IMG/VR virus record: IMGVR_UViG_3300025133_006890
Span: 1-64,000 of that record
Reading direction: 5' to 3' (one strand)
Source of the DNA: a virus
Length of the DNA stretch: 64,000 bases
The notes beneath the pieces were generated by a model. The model was given only the letters and a program-made list of their open reading frames with translations, made no database searches and was not told the DNA's origin. Position 1 is the stretch's first letter; each line of letters opens with the position of its first letter. A program made the position numbers and the translations under genes. Below, piece by piece: positions 8,004 to 15,981 of this stretch.

Positions 8004-11000
8004 TGAAACTCCTACTAGAAGGCGGCAATATCTTTAAAGATGTCGACAAGCAGCCATTAACGCAAAGGATCAACAGAAGGGATGTTGTTTCAACATTGCA
8101 GTGGCTAGAACAGATTGTCAAATTGCCACTACAGGACAATACTTTAGGAACAACAGGCAAAAGAGAAACATCTGGCGATTTAGATATTGTAGTAGACGAA
8201 GAAGTAAACACCAAAGAAGGGATTGTCGATCTTTTGAAGCAGTGGGTCAAACACCACCACCCAGAAGATAAGCTTCGAACATGGATTGCAAAGAGCGGAG
8301 TTTCTGTTCACTTTAAAACTCCAATCAATGGTGATGAGAACCAGGGTTATGTCCAAACAGATTTAATGTTTGGCAATCCAGAGTTTATGAAATGGTCTTC
8401 AGTCGGAGAGTTTGGTGATGTTTATCGCGGTCAGCATAGAATGATTCTTCTTCATTCTATTGCGACATCAAAAGGTTATAAGTGGCAGGGTTTCACCGGA
8501 TTAACCAATCGAGAGACTGGCGAGCGCATACAAGATCCTAGAGAGATTGCAAATATTCTACTTGGTCCAGGGCACAACCCACAAGAACTAACATCTATTG
8601 ATGGTATCATAAAAGCTATCTCTGGCCGAGAAGATTATGATCAGATGGTGGCACAAGCCGTCGAGACATTCCCCAAATTTGGTGTGGAATTTCCAGAAGA
8701 GCGGCGGGCGTTGAACGAAGCACAAGACGGCCCACGCATCCAACACGCAGAAGATGCTATCTTTTGGGAGGGAAGCGGTGGTGTTTTCAGAGTTTTGGAT
8801 CTATTAGAGTCAATCCAAGAGGAATCTGGAAAGCTATCTACGACAATTAAATGGGATGGTTCTCCAGCGGTAGTGTTTGGCAGAGATGAAAACGGAGACT
8901 TTATCTTAACTGACAAGAGCGGGTTCAGCGCAAAAGGGTATGACGGCAGGGCCAAAAGTCCAGAGCAATTAAGAGACGTATTTATTAAAATCAGAAAACT
9001 CAATAAAGGAAAAGAGGTATCTCCGGGTTATGAAGAGTTCGCAAACAATATGGCCAATTCTTTTCAGCACTTTGAAGCTTCTATCCCAGAGGACTATAAG
9101 GGATTTTTCTTTGGAGACCTGTTGTATTATCACACTCCAGAGATTGTGAATGATAAATTTGAATTTACTCCGAATGTTGTAACTTATAGAGTTGAGCCCA
9201 ATAGCGAAGTTGGACAAAACATTGCTGCCAGCGAAGTTGGTGTTGTAATTCACAGAGAAATTACACTAGATGGCGAAAAAAGACTCATTAAGAATTTCAA
9301 CATTTTCCAAGAAAGTGGGCTGTTCGTTATGCCTCCCGTAACTATTCAAGACTCAGTTAATGTCGACAATGAATTGATTAATCAAGTTCGCAGCTTGGTA
9401 GAAAAATCTGCTAGCGGACTCGACGATTTGCTTAACTTGGAAACCTTACGATCCCTAAGAATGACAAACTTCCCAAGCCTGTTATACACTTATTTGAACT
9501 TTAAGGTCGGAGATGGTCTAAAGAGCCTTGGGGCAGATTTTGTTAGTTGGATCCAAAATCAAGCGCGAATCAGTGGTGCTAAAAAGCAGAATATTATAAA
9601 TTATATCTCTCAAAAAGAATCCGCTTTCAAGTCTTTGTGGGATATTGTACACAAAGTGATGGTCATCAAAAATAAAATTATTGAACAGCTTGAAGCACAA
9701 GATGCACCCATTCAGGCATTTATTGGAGACGCCAAGGGTGGAGAAGGTTATGTTGTCGCTAGTGGAGGCGGAGATATTAAGCTCGTTGATAGGTTAGGGT
9801 TCACGGCAGTGAATCGCGCCATCATGAGAGAGGCCCTTGAACCAGAATTCGAACCAGAATTGGAAGGTCAGAATATCGCAATGTTCCCAGGCTCCTTCAA
9901 GCCGCCGCACTACGGGCACTTTGCCGTCATTGAACATCTGTCTAATATCGAAGAAGTGGATAAGGTTGTTGTCTTGATTTCTAACCCGATCAAGAAAGTT
10001 AGGAGCCATATAACCGCAGATATGGCCGCAGATGTATTCGAGAAATACAAGGCGGCCTCAACTAATCTGACCGCACCAGTTGAAATTATAGTATCCCCAG
10101 AACCTGCACCAATTAGAGCAGCTCTAGAATTCATTATTAATGAACATGGCGAAGAGGACAAAGCTCGCTCAGGAGATAAAGTTTATTTAGCTACCTCACT
10201 AAAGGATGCCGAGCGATGGAACAAAATTAATCCGACAAAGTACGCCCCAGATGGCGTGTCGGTTGAACCATTGGTGCTCCCGACACAAACAATAGAAGGT
10301 GATGTAGAATTAAGTGCAAGAGACATGAGGGCGGTTTTGGAGAATCCAGAACCAACAGAAGAAGACAAACAAAAAGTGCAAGCTTATATGCACCCGAATC
10401 TTTCTCCAGAAGAAAAAGAAGACCTCTTTGACTTTTTAGTCAAAGAACAAGTTATTGGGGAAGTAAGCACGATGGCGGTTGGCGACGTACACGCATCACA
10501 TGCTAAAAGCTCTCAAGGAAAGAAAGGCGCTGCGAAACCGCCAATTGAATATCGAGGATATGGCAAATCATCATGTTATTATGCAGATGGCAATTGTGGA
10601 GAATTATTAGAGGAAGAAGAAGAATTAGATGAAGGTGCTTTGGACTGGCTGAAGAAAAAGTGGAAATCACTAGAGTGGCGGAGAAGAAAGGATCGAACTG
10701 TGGCAGCCGGCAGACATTCAGAACGAGAGGCAGCAACGAGTGCAGAAGCTGCTTATAGAAAGGAACAAGAACTAGAAGAAATGTCTGGCATGGGTGCGGG
10801 TGCCGTCCAAGTCGGGCCAGCCCCAAAAGAAGAGGAAGAGGAAGAGCGGATTAAACTAGAAAGCTTGACTAATTATACATATACCACCAACGAAGAGAAG
10901 GATATCATGAGTGACAATAAACTAATAGAAGAACGAAAGAAGATTGATGAGATCCTGCTACGTCGGCATGTTCGAAATTCAATTCGCAAAAAGCTCCGAG

Positions 11001-11818
11001 CAAAAACGGAGAGGCTTGAAGAAGAGCAGCAATTAAGATTTGTTGTTAGACAACTAATCAGAGAAGCGGCGATTCAAGATACACCGACTAGCTCAACCGG
11101 CATTAACAAGCTTGTGACAGCACTTAAAATTGTTATACCAATCGTTGAAACATCCTATAAATCACTAACAACTTCGAAGTCCCAGAGAGAGTCGTTTATC
11201 AAACACTTGCTCCAGGCAATCGTAGACACCTTGTCTCCACAAGATGCTCTAGCTGGCCCGTTTGGTACTGGAGAGGAGGGCGAGATGCCTGCTGTTCCAG
11301 ATGCTGAAGATGCAGTAGATGATATGCTCCAAGAAGCTATGGAAGACGATGAAGTAGATATTGATGTCGACCCCGACCCCGACAAGTTCATCGACATTGA
11401 TGATCCTTTTGGGGAGAAGGCTGCGGAAGAAGAGACAAAGAATGCAGAGAAACAAGAAGAGCCAGAAGACAAAATTACCAATGTTGGTGATGAAGAGCAG
11501 TCTTTCCCGACAATCGCTGGGTTGGACGAAACTGGCCGAGACGAAGCTGTTGATGCTTACAAAAAAGTAATCGACCCAATTATTCGTACCTATCGTCGTC
11601 TGCACGATGCCAAAGATAAGAAACACTTTAAGGATTATTTGATTACAAATCTAAAACTTTATTTTGACAAGTGGGAAAATGATATTTCTTCAAATCTCGG
11701 AGACATCTCCACCCCAGAATATGATAACATTGTCCAAGATCGCGATAGATTTGCGGGTGCTGCTCTTCAAGAGGATATTCGGGCTGCGATCATTAATACC
11801 ATCAAAAGCTCAATTTGA
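8003..11818 (+). CDS. PolX-like, ligase-like and HxGH cytidylyltransferase-like fusion protein
   Basis: Three nucleotidyl-transfer domains can be read in the 1271 residues. (1) A PolX-like palm: GTTGKRETSGDLDIVV with Asp59 and Asp61, third carboxylate in QTD at 118-120, and a thumb-like segment at 143-190. (2) A ligase-type domain: KWDG at 283-286 (motif I), FFFGDLLYY about 368-376 (motif III), EGYVV 581-585 (motif IV) and IKLVD 592-596 (motif V). (3) A nucleotidylyltransferase domain: FPGSFKPPHYGH at 628-639 and LSARDMR about 770-776. The rest is charged, Glu-rich and helical. An in-frame ATG at 10907 has AAGGA four bases upstream and could give a 303-residue C-terminal product. The function is unknown. 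Nucleic-acid end repair is one inference, and structural use of dead domains is another. Confidence 0.7.
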   Translation: MKLLLEGGNIFKDVDKQPLTQRINRRDVVSTLQWLEQIVKLPLQDNTLGTTGKRETSGDLDIVVDEEVNTKEGIVDLLKQWVKHHHPEDKLRTWIAKSGVSVHFKTPINGDENQGYVQTDLMFGNPEFMKWSSVGEFGDVYRGQHRMILLHSIATSKGYKWQGFTGLTNRETGERIQDPREIANILLGPGHNPQELTSIDGIIKAISGREDYDQMVAQAVETFPKFGVEFPEERRALNEAQDGPRIQHAEDAIFWEGSGGVFRVLDLLESIQEESGKLSTTIKWDGSPAVVFGRDENGDFILTDKSGFSAKGYDGRAKSPEQLRDVFIKIRKLNKGKEVSPGYEEFANNMANSFQHFEASIPEDYKGFFFGDLLYYHTPEIVNDKFEFTPNVVTYRVEPNSEVGQNIAASEVGVVIHREITLDGEKRLIKNFNIFQESGLFVMPPVTIQDSVNVDNELINQVRSLVEKSASGLDDLLNLETLRSLRMTNFPSLLYTYLNFKVGDGLKSLGADFVSWIQNQARISGAKKQNIINYISQKESAFKSLWDIVHKVMVIKNKIIEQLEAQDAPIQAFIGDAKGGEGYVVASGGGDIKLVDRLGFTAVNRAIMREALEPEFEPELEGQNIAMFPGSFKPPHYGHFAVIEHLSNIEEVDKVVVLISNPIKKVRSHITADMAADVFEKYKAASTNLTAPVEIIVSPEPAPIRAALEFIINEHGEEDKARSGDKVYLATSLKDAERWNKINPTKYAPDGVSVEPLVLPTQTIEGDVELSARDMRAVLENPEPTEEDKQKVQAYMHPNLSPEEKEDLFDFLVKEQVIGEVSTMAVGDVHASHAKSSQGKKGAAKPPIEYRGYGKSSCYYADGNCGELLEEEEELDEGALDWLKKKWKSLEWRRRKDRTVAAGRHSEREAATSAEAAYRKEQELEEMSGMGAGAVQVGPAPKEEEEEERIKLESLTNYTYTTNEEKDIMSDNKLIEERKKIDEILLRRHVRNSIRKKLRAKTERLEEEQQLRFVVRQLIREAAIQDTPTSSTGINKLVTALKIVIPIVETSYKSLTTSKSQRESFIKHLLQAIVDTLSPQDALAGPFGTGEEGEMPAVPDAEDAVDDMLQEAMEDDEVDIDVDPDPDKFIDIDDPFGEKAAEEETKNAEKQEEPEDKITNVGDEEQSFPTIAGLDETGRDEAVDAYKKVIDPIIRTYRRLHDAKDKKHFKDYLITNLKLYFDKWENDISSNLGDISTPEYDNIVQDRDRFAGAALQEDIRAAIINTIKSSI

Positions 11819-11843
11819 CTTTTGAGTTTTCCCGTGCTACGAT
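11815..11843 (+). promoter_or_regulatory. Sigma70-like promoter for the 11907 gene cluster
   Basis: TTGACT (11815-11820) and TACGAT (11838-11843) are 17 bases apart. The -35 box overlaps the stop codon of the upstream giant gene. The predicted start site near 11850 leaves a leader of about 55 bases before the ATG at 11907. Confidence 0.65.
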
Positions 11844-11856
11844 CAGATCACTTAAG

Positions 11857-11872
11857 ATTGCTCTTCAGCAAT
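11857..11872 (+). other. Small hairpin at the predicted mRNA 5' end
   Basis: ATTGCT and AGCAAT form a perfect six-base stem around a CTTC loop, starting only a few bases after the predicted transcription start. No U-run follows, so it is not a typical terminator. A 5' mRNA-stabilising hairpin is possible. Confidence 0.4.
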
Positions 11873-11906
11873 AAAGTTCTATTAAAGAATAAGAAGAAAG
11901 AGTAGT

Positions 11907-12245
11907 ATGAAAGAAAATAAAATAAAAAAATATAGCATATTACGAAAGCTTAAATCAGAAGATAGAATAACTGAAGAGATGATTCAATTATTAGATTGTA
12001 TAGCGCTGGAAGATCTAATTGCACTGAAGCTGGAACTTCTCTGTAGATTGGTCAAAGGGAAGCTTTATGGGCTGAGATTATACGATTCAATGCCATATCT
12101 GGCCAGGGATGCTGTTGTCAAATTTGCATTTTCAACATGTAAAAACAAAAAAGATGTCTCTGGGCTCTTAGGAATTTCCTACAATAGAGTTACTATAATA
12201 GAACGAGAGAAAGAATTGGAATCATTCTTCAGAATAAAGGAATAA
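11907..12245 (+). CDS. Small putative HTH DNA-binding protein
   Basis: The 112-residue protein is basic and helical. Its C-terminal half (about residues 70-105) reads like a helix-turn-helix: a helix ending in FAFSTC, KNKKDVSGLLGIS as the positioning helix and turn, and YNRVTIIEREKEL as the recognition helix. It is the first gene after the 11815 promoter, and AAGAAAGAG precedes the ATG. A regulator expressed ahead of the glycan genes would fit, but no operator was identified. Confidence 0.5.
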   Translation: MKENKIKKYSILRKLKSEDRITEEMIQLLDCIALEDLIALKLELLCRLVKGKLYGLRLYDSMPYLARDAVVKFAFSTCKNKKDVSGLLGISYNRVTIIEREKELESFFRIKE

Positions 12246-12246
12246 A

Positions 12247-12456
12247 ATGTCTCAAAATCTAAAACAAATGATCGTTGAATATGTAGGAAATACATACCAG
12301 CCAGAAGATGAAAATGTCACTGCGACAATGGTTGCAGAAGTATTAGCAGATGAATTTCCAGAATTCATTGCCTTGATGGCTCAAGAGAATTACATTAATG
12401 GTTATAGAAAAGCTCTAGAAGATGTGGAGATGTTCAATGACAAGCCAGAAAGTTAA
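12247..12456 (+). CDS. Small hypothetical protein
   Basis: This is a 69-residue acidic protein with no family I recognise. AAGGAA lies just upstream of its ATG, one base after the preceding stop. Its 3' end overlaps the next gene by 20 bases and carries that gene's ribosome binding site. It is probably real because of the tight spacing and the clean start. Confidence 0.6.
   Translation: MSQNLKQMIVEYVGNTYQPEDENVTATMVAEVLADEFPEFIALMAQENYINGYRKALEDVEMFNDKPES
12426..12430 (+). promoter_or_regulatory. Ribosome binding site that sets the start at 12437
   Basis: GGAGA lies six bases before ATG 12437. The earlier in-frame ATG at 12422 has no such site, so 12437 is the better start of the zincin gene. 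Confidence 0.6.
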
Positions 12457-13123
12457 AAACTACATTGCTCAAACAAAGAATGTCTATATGGAACGAAAAG
12501 AAACTACTTTTCACCAAGACGTTAGTGTCATAGTCAAAGATCCGCTTCCAAACAACATTTCACTGGTCAAAGTATTGACCTACATTGAAAAGCTAATTCC
12601 AAAACATCTTGTTTATAACATTGATGCCATCTATATTGGCGACTTTGAATTCATGAGAGAACAGGAAATAAATGCACTCTATACAGATGGCGCTTTGTAC
12701 ATATTCAATCTTCAGAGAAATGAAGCTGATTTAGCAGAAGACATTGTGCATGAGATATCACACGCTGTTGAGGAAAAATTTAGTCAGATTGCCTATGAGG
12801 ATCAGAAAATAGCAGGTGAATTTTATGAAAAACGTATTAAATTATACCATGTTCTGCACGCATACGATTATAAGGTGGACATAGAATCATTTAAGAACCT
12901 AGATTATGATGACAAATTTGATACTTTTTTACATAAAGAAATTGGCTATGATAAACTAGAACACTTTATTATGAATCTGTTTTTAAGTCCATATGCTGTG
13001 ACTTCAATAAGAGAGTATTTTGGTGCAGGATTCGAAGAATACTTTTTGGGAAAGAAAGAAGAGCTTGCTAAAATCAGCCCAGCGCTGTATACTAAGATAG
13101 AGTACATCGTAAACGGAGATTAG
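12437..13123 (+). CDS. Putative zinc metallopeptidase (zincin)
   Basis: The protein has 228 residues from the start supported by GGAGA at 12426-12430. A zincin signature, HEISH, lies at 105-109 and is preceded by an acidic helix. A downstream GAGFEEYF (196-203) could supply the glutamate ligand. The overall arrangement, with a late glutamate in an FxEYF context followed by SPALYTKIEYI, resembles the catalytic domain of anthrax-lethal-factor-like peptidases, but at low similarity. No signal peptide is visible, so it should act in the cell cytoplasm or be packaged. The substrate is unknown; host protein cleavage or phage protein maturation are both possible. Confidence 0.6.
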   Translation: MTSQKVKNYIAQTKNVYMERKETTFHQDVSVIVKDPLPNNISLVKVLTYIEKLIPKHLVYNIDAIYIGDFEFMREQEINALYTDGALYIFNLQRNEADLAEDIVHEISHAVEEKFSQIAYEDQKIAGEFYEKRIKLYHVLHAYDYKVDIESFKNLDYDDKFDTFLHKEIGYDKLEHFIMNLFLSPYAVTSIREYFGAGFEEYFLGKKEELAKISPALYTKIEYIVNGD

Positions 13124-13124
13124 C

Positions 13125-13487
13125 ATGAACCCTAGACAAAGGCGTTTTAACGCCCAACAAGAAATTGAGCAAAAAGCAAAGCAGGTACTTACCGAAACTA
13201 TTGAGAGTCTTGAACCTAAAGTTGAGAAAGAACCCGAAAATCATTATGTCGCCAGCGCTGGTATAATGGATGCTAATTGGAAACTTGAAGAACCTGAATT
13301 AGATATCGGCTCTATGAAATGGACCGATATGAAGAAACTTGGAAAGCAGTGGAAAATTTTAAAACTGCACACCATGAACAAAACAAGGCTTATCAAAGCG
13401 TTGGACGAAAAAGCAAAAGAGTTGGGCCATGAGCAAGCAAAAGAAGATTTCGAAAAAGTCACCAAAATCACACGTAAGCTACTCTGA
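13125..13487 (+). CDS. Hypothetical protein with SAP-like C-terminus
   Basis: This is a 120-residue, highly charged protein. GGAGA (13115-13119) precedes the ATG. Residues 66-100 (MKWTDMKKLGKQWKI to LIKALDEKA) look like a small helix-turn-helix-type SAP or Rho-N fold, which often bind nucleic acids. This is a weak reading of the pattern. Its last 59 bases overlap the start of the following nuclease gene in another frame. Confidence 0.55.
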   Translation: MNPRQRRFNAQQEIEQKAKQVLTETIESLEPKVEKEPENHYVASAGIMDANWKLEEPELDIGSMKWTDMKKLGKQWKILKLHTMNKTRLIKALDEKAKELGHEQAKEDFEKVTKITRKLL

Positions 13488-14235
13488 ACTAACAACTTAT
13501 CTAAATTGCAGATGGCAGCACAAGCGAAGGTATACCGATAAGGTACGCATTGGCAACTCTGGCCCATTCGCTATTTTTGGGACATCTATACATAAGGTCT
13601 GCGAGGGCATTATGTCGGGTGAGCCACGTTCTAATTTGTCAGATCAGTTTTCAAAAGAATTTGCGACTAGAATCAAAGAAGAGTTGATGAAGGGTGGGGC
13701 TTTATCGGAGAAAGACAAAAAACTGATTGTAACCTTGAATGAGCAAGGCCGTTCTTTAATTACTCATGTTTATCCTGCTGTTGAAGAGAGATTCGATGGT
13801 TGCGAAACATTCTCTGTAGAGGAGCGTCTATTCGAAGACATTGAAAAGGGTGGAATCAAATTCAAGGGTTTTGTGGATCTCGTCCTTAAGTGTGACGGTA
13901 AGTACCACCTGATTGATTGGAAGACTACAACTTGGGGCTGGGATGCTAGAAAGAAATCTTCAGCCATTGTAACGTATCAGTTAACCCTATATAAACACTA
14001 CTTTGCAAAGAAGCACAATATCGACCCAAAAGATATCGAAACTTATTTTGGGTTACTCAAAAGAACCGCAAAGAAAAATCCGGTTGAAATCTTTAGAGTT
14101 ACGAGCGGAAACAGAAAAACGCAAAATGCGCTTAAGTTGCTTAATGATTCTGTATACAATATGAAGCATGGCCTGCAAGTGAGAAACAAGCTTGGTTGCC
14201 AGTGGTGTGAATTTAAAAATACAGAGTGGTGTTAA
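13429..14235 (+). CDS. PD-(D/E)XK nuclease of RecB/Cas4 type with Cys cluster
   Basis: The 268-residue protein shows the RecB-family nuclease order: SYSELTTYLNC at the N-terminus with Cys27, His55, Asp150 in FKGFVDLV, Asp163-Trp-Lys165, and YQLTLY as the QxxxY helix. Three further cysteines (257, 260, 268) at the C-terminus complete the four-Cys arrangement that binds a 4Fe-4S cluster in Cas4, AddB and related exonucleases. No cas genes are nearby, so a recombination or DNA-processing exonuclease is the natural reading. The start overlaps the previous gene by 59 bases, but the conserved N-terminus requires it. Confidence 0.85.
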   Translation: MSKQKKISKKSPKSHVSYSELTTYLNCRWQHKRRYTDKVRIGNSGPFAIFGTSIHKVCEGIMSGEPRSNLSDQFSKEFATRIKEELMKGGALSEKDKKLIVTLNEQGRSLITHVYPAVEERFDGCETFSVEERLFEDIEKGGIKFKGFVDLVLKCDGKYHLIDWKTTTWGWDARKKSSAIVTYQLTLYKHYFAKKHNIDPKDIETYFGLLKRTAKKNPVEIFRVTSGNRKTQNALKLLNDSVYNMKHGLQVRNKLGCQWCEFKNTEWC

Positions 14236-15494
14236 TGACGAAGCGAATTAAGATTATGACCATCTCCGACGTTCCATTGAGTTCGAGCGGAGTGGCGTTA
14301 CAAACAAAATACATGATTGAGGCTCTCTTGAAAACTGGAAAGTTTGAAGTAGTCTCGTTGGGTGGAGCAATTAAACATAGAAGCTACCAGCCCATTAGAA
14401 CAGAAGAATATAAAGATCTGTGGACTATTTTCCCGGTTGATAACTTTGGAAACCCAGACATTATTCGTTCTTACATTAGAAATGAAAAGCCCGACATCCT
14501 CTGGTTCATGACAGATCCAAGATTCTATGTTTGGCTATGGCAGATGGAAGACGAGATTCGGCCATTGCTGCCAATGGTTTATTACCATGTGTGGGACAAT
14601 TATCCCTACCCGACATTCAACAAAGGGTACTACGAATCAACAGATGTTATCGCCACGATTTCAAAAGTCACTGACGACATTGTTAAAACTGTAGCTCCAT
14701 CTGTCGAAAGTTTGTATCTGCCGCACGCAGTCGATCCTACTATTTTCAAACCAATGTCACAATCTGATATTGCGGACAACCGTAAAGAGAATTTTGATGG
14801 ATGGAAAAATGATAAGTTTTTGTTCTTCTGGAACAACAGAAATGCTCGACGTAAGATGAGTGGATCTCTCATTTGGTGGTTTAAGGAATTTCTTGATGAG
14901 GTTGGCCACGATAAAGCGTGCCTTCTAATGCACACAGACCCGAAAGATCAAAATGGTCCCAATTTGGTTGCCATCGCAGATGAACTCGGCCTTACAGAAG
15001 GGCAGGTTATCTTCTCTAGAAACAAGATTTCGATGAATGACATGGCTTTGATGTATAACATGGCAGACTGCACGTTCAACATCGCTGATGCCGAAGGCTT
15101 CGGTCTTTCTCAGCTTGAATCGCTGTCTTGTGCGACTCCGACAATTACTTCAATGACTGGCGGCCTTCAAGAACAGGTGACAGACGGCGAAAATTGGTTT
15201 GGCATTGGCATCGAGCCGGCAAGCAAAGCAATCATTGGTTCTCAACTTGTTCCGTTTATCTATGAGGATCGTATTTGCAAGGAAGACTTTATTGCAGCTT
15301 GTAAGACGATGTTTAATAAGGATAAGAAAGAGCTAAAGAAGATGGGTCAAGACGGTTATCAGCACGTTCAAAAGAACTATAATTTTGGTAACTTCACAAA
15401 CAAATGGATTGTTCTAATGCAAGATGTTTATGATCGTCACGGCTCATGGGATACGAGAAAGAATTACAAAAGCTGGACAGTAAAGGAGTTTTAA
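14235..15494 (+). CDS. GT4-family glycosyltransferase (GT-B)
   Basis: This 419-residue retaining glycosyltransferase opens the glycan island. The ATG at 14235 shares a base with the preceding TAA. An earlier in-frame GTG at 14226 is less likely. The N-terminal Rossmann half begins RIKIMTISDVPLSSSG. The C-terminal donor-binding half has the GT4 E-x7-E motif in EGFGLSQLESL (Glu287 onward), followed by TPTITSMTGG. There is no membrane segment, so it is cytoplasmic. The donor and acceptor cannot be read from the sequence. Confidence 0.85.
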   Translation: MTKRIKIMTISDVPLSSSGVALQTKYMIEALLKTGKFEVVSLGGAIKHRSYQPIRTEEYKDLWTIFPVDNFGNPDIIRSYIRNEKPDILWFMTDPRFYVWLWQMEDEIRPLLPMVYYHVWDNYPYPTFNKGYYESTDVIATISKVTDDIVKTVAPSVESLYLPHAVDPTIFKPMSQSDIADNRKENFDGWKNDKFLFFWNNRNARRKMSGSLIWWFKEFLDEVGHDKACLLMHTDPKDQNGPNLVAIADELGLTEGQVIFSRNKISMNDMALMYNMADCTFNIADAEGFGLSQLESLSCATPTITSMTGGLQEQVTDGENWFGIGIEPASKAIIGSQLVPFIYEDRICKEDFIAACKTMFNKDKKELKKMGQDGYQHVQKNYNFGNFTNKWIVLMQDVYDRHGSWDTRKNYKSWTVKEF

Positions 15495-15495
15495 G

Positions 15496-15981
15496 ATGAA
15501 TGAAGAGGAAAACAAATCAATTGTTGATTCACTAGTGAAGAAAGACAATTATCCATATCTGGCTCGAACTAACGATCTTGAGAAAACAGCAGAAGAGCTT
15601 GAAAAACAAGCTGGCAAAGGAAAGGAAGTTTTAAAAGCGAAAGATATGGTTCGTAGTGACCATTGCCGGATTGCCAAAGCACGCTCTGCAAGACAACATT
15701 TTAAATATTCGTGGTTATATTTTAGATATAGCATCCGTATGTTTTTAGCAGGCTGTCTGTCGTTTCCCGTGGTTCTGAGAAATTTGTGGACAAAGGAGCA
15801 GACTCCAAGTATGATTTATTGTGATATCTTATACGAAAGTGATAAAGATGGTGGTATTGACCTTGATTACCATTTTCCTGTTTTACAAAATAAACAAAGA
15901 GTGAAAAAGCTCTCAATCGATGATACGACGAACAAACACAACGTTACTGACACCCACAAGAAGGCAAAAATAAATGATTAA
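15496..15981 (+). CDS. Hypothetical protein within the glycan island
   Basis: This is a 161-residue protein with no recognised family. A strong AAGGAG (15483-15488) sits seven bases before the ATG. The N-terminal 70 residues are charged and helical. A moderately hydrophobic stretch (about 71-97, SWLYFRYSIRMF to LRNLW) could be an amphipathic or membrane-associated helix. The C-terminus is polar and overlaps the next glycosyltransferase start by eight bases. Confidence 0.55.
   Translation: MNEEENKSIVDSLVKKDNYPYLARTNDLEKTAEELEKQAGKGKEVLKAKDMVRSDHCRIAKARSARQHFKYSWLYFRYSIRMFLAGCLSFPVVLRNLWTKEQTPSMIYCDILYESDKDGGIDLDYHFPVLQNKQRVKKLSIDDTTNKHNVTDTHKKAKIND

Noticed and set aside
11857-11872. Rho-independent terminator after the 1271-residue gene
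   Set aside because: The stem is only six base pairs and no U-run follows. It also lies downstream of the promoter, so a 5' leader hairpin is more sensible.
14226-14234. GTG start nine bases upstream of the first glycosyltransferase
   Set aside because: The ATG at 14235 overlaps the upstream stop in the usual TAATG style of this operon and needs no rare codon.
13429-14235. Cas4 of a CRISPR system
   Set aside because: No Cas1, Cas2 or repeat-spacer array was found in the window. RecB-type phage exonuclease is more likely.
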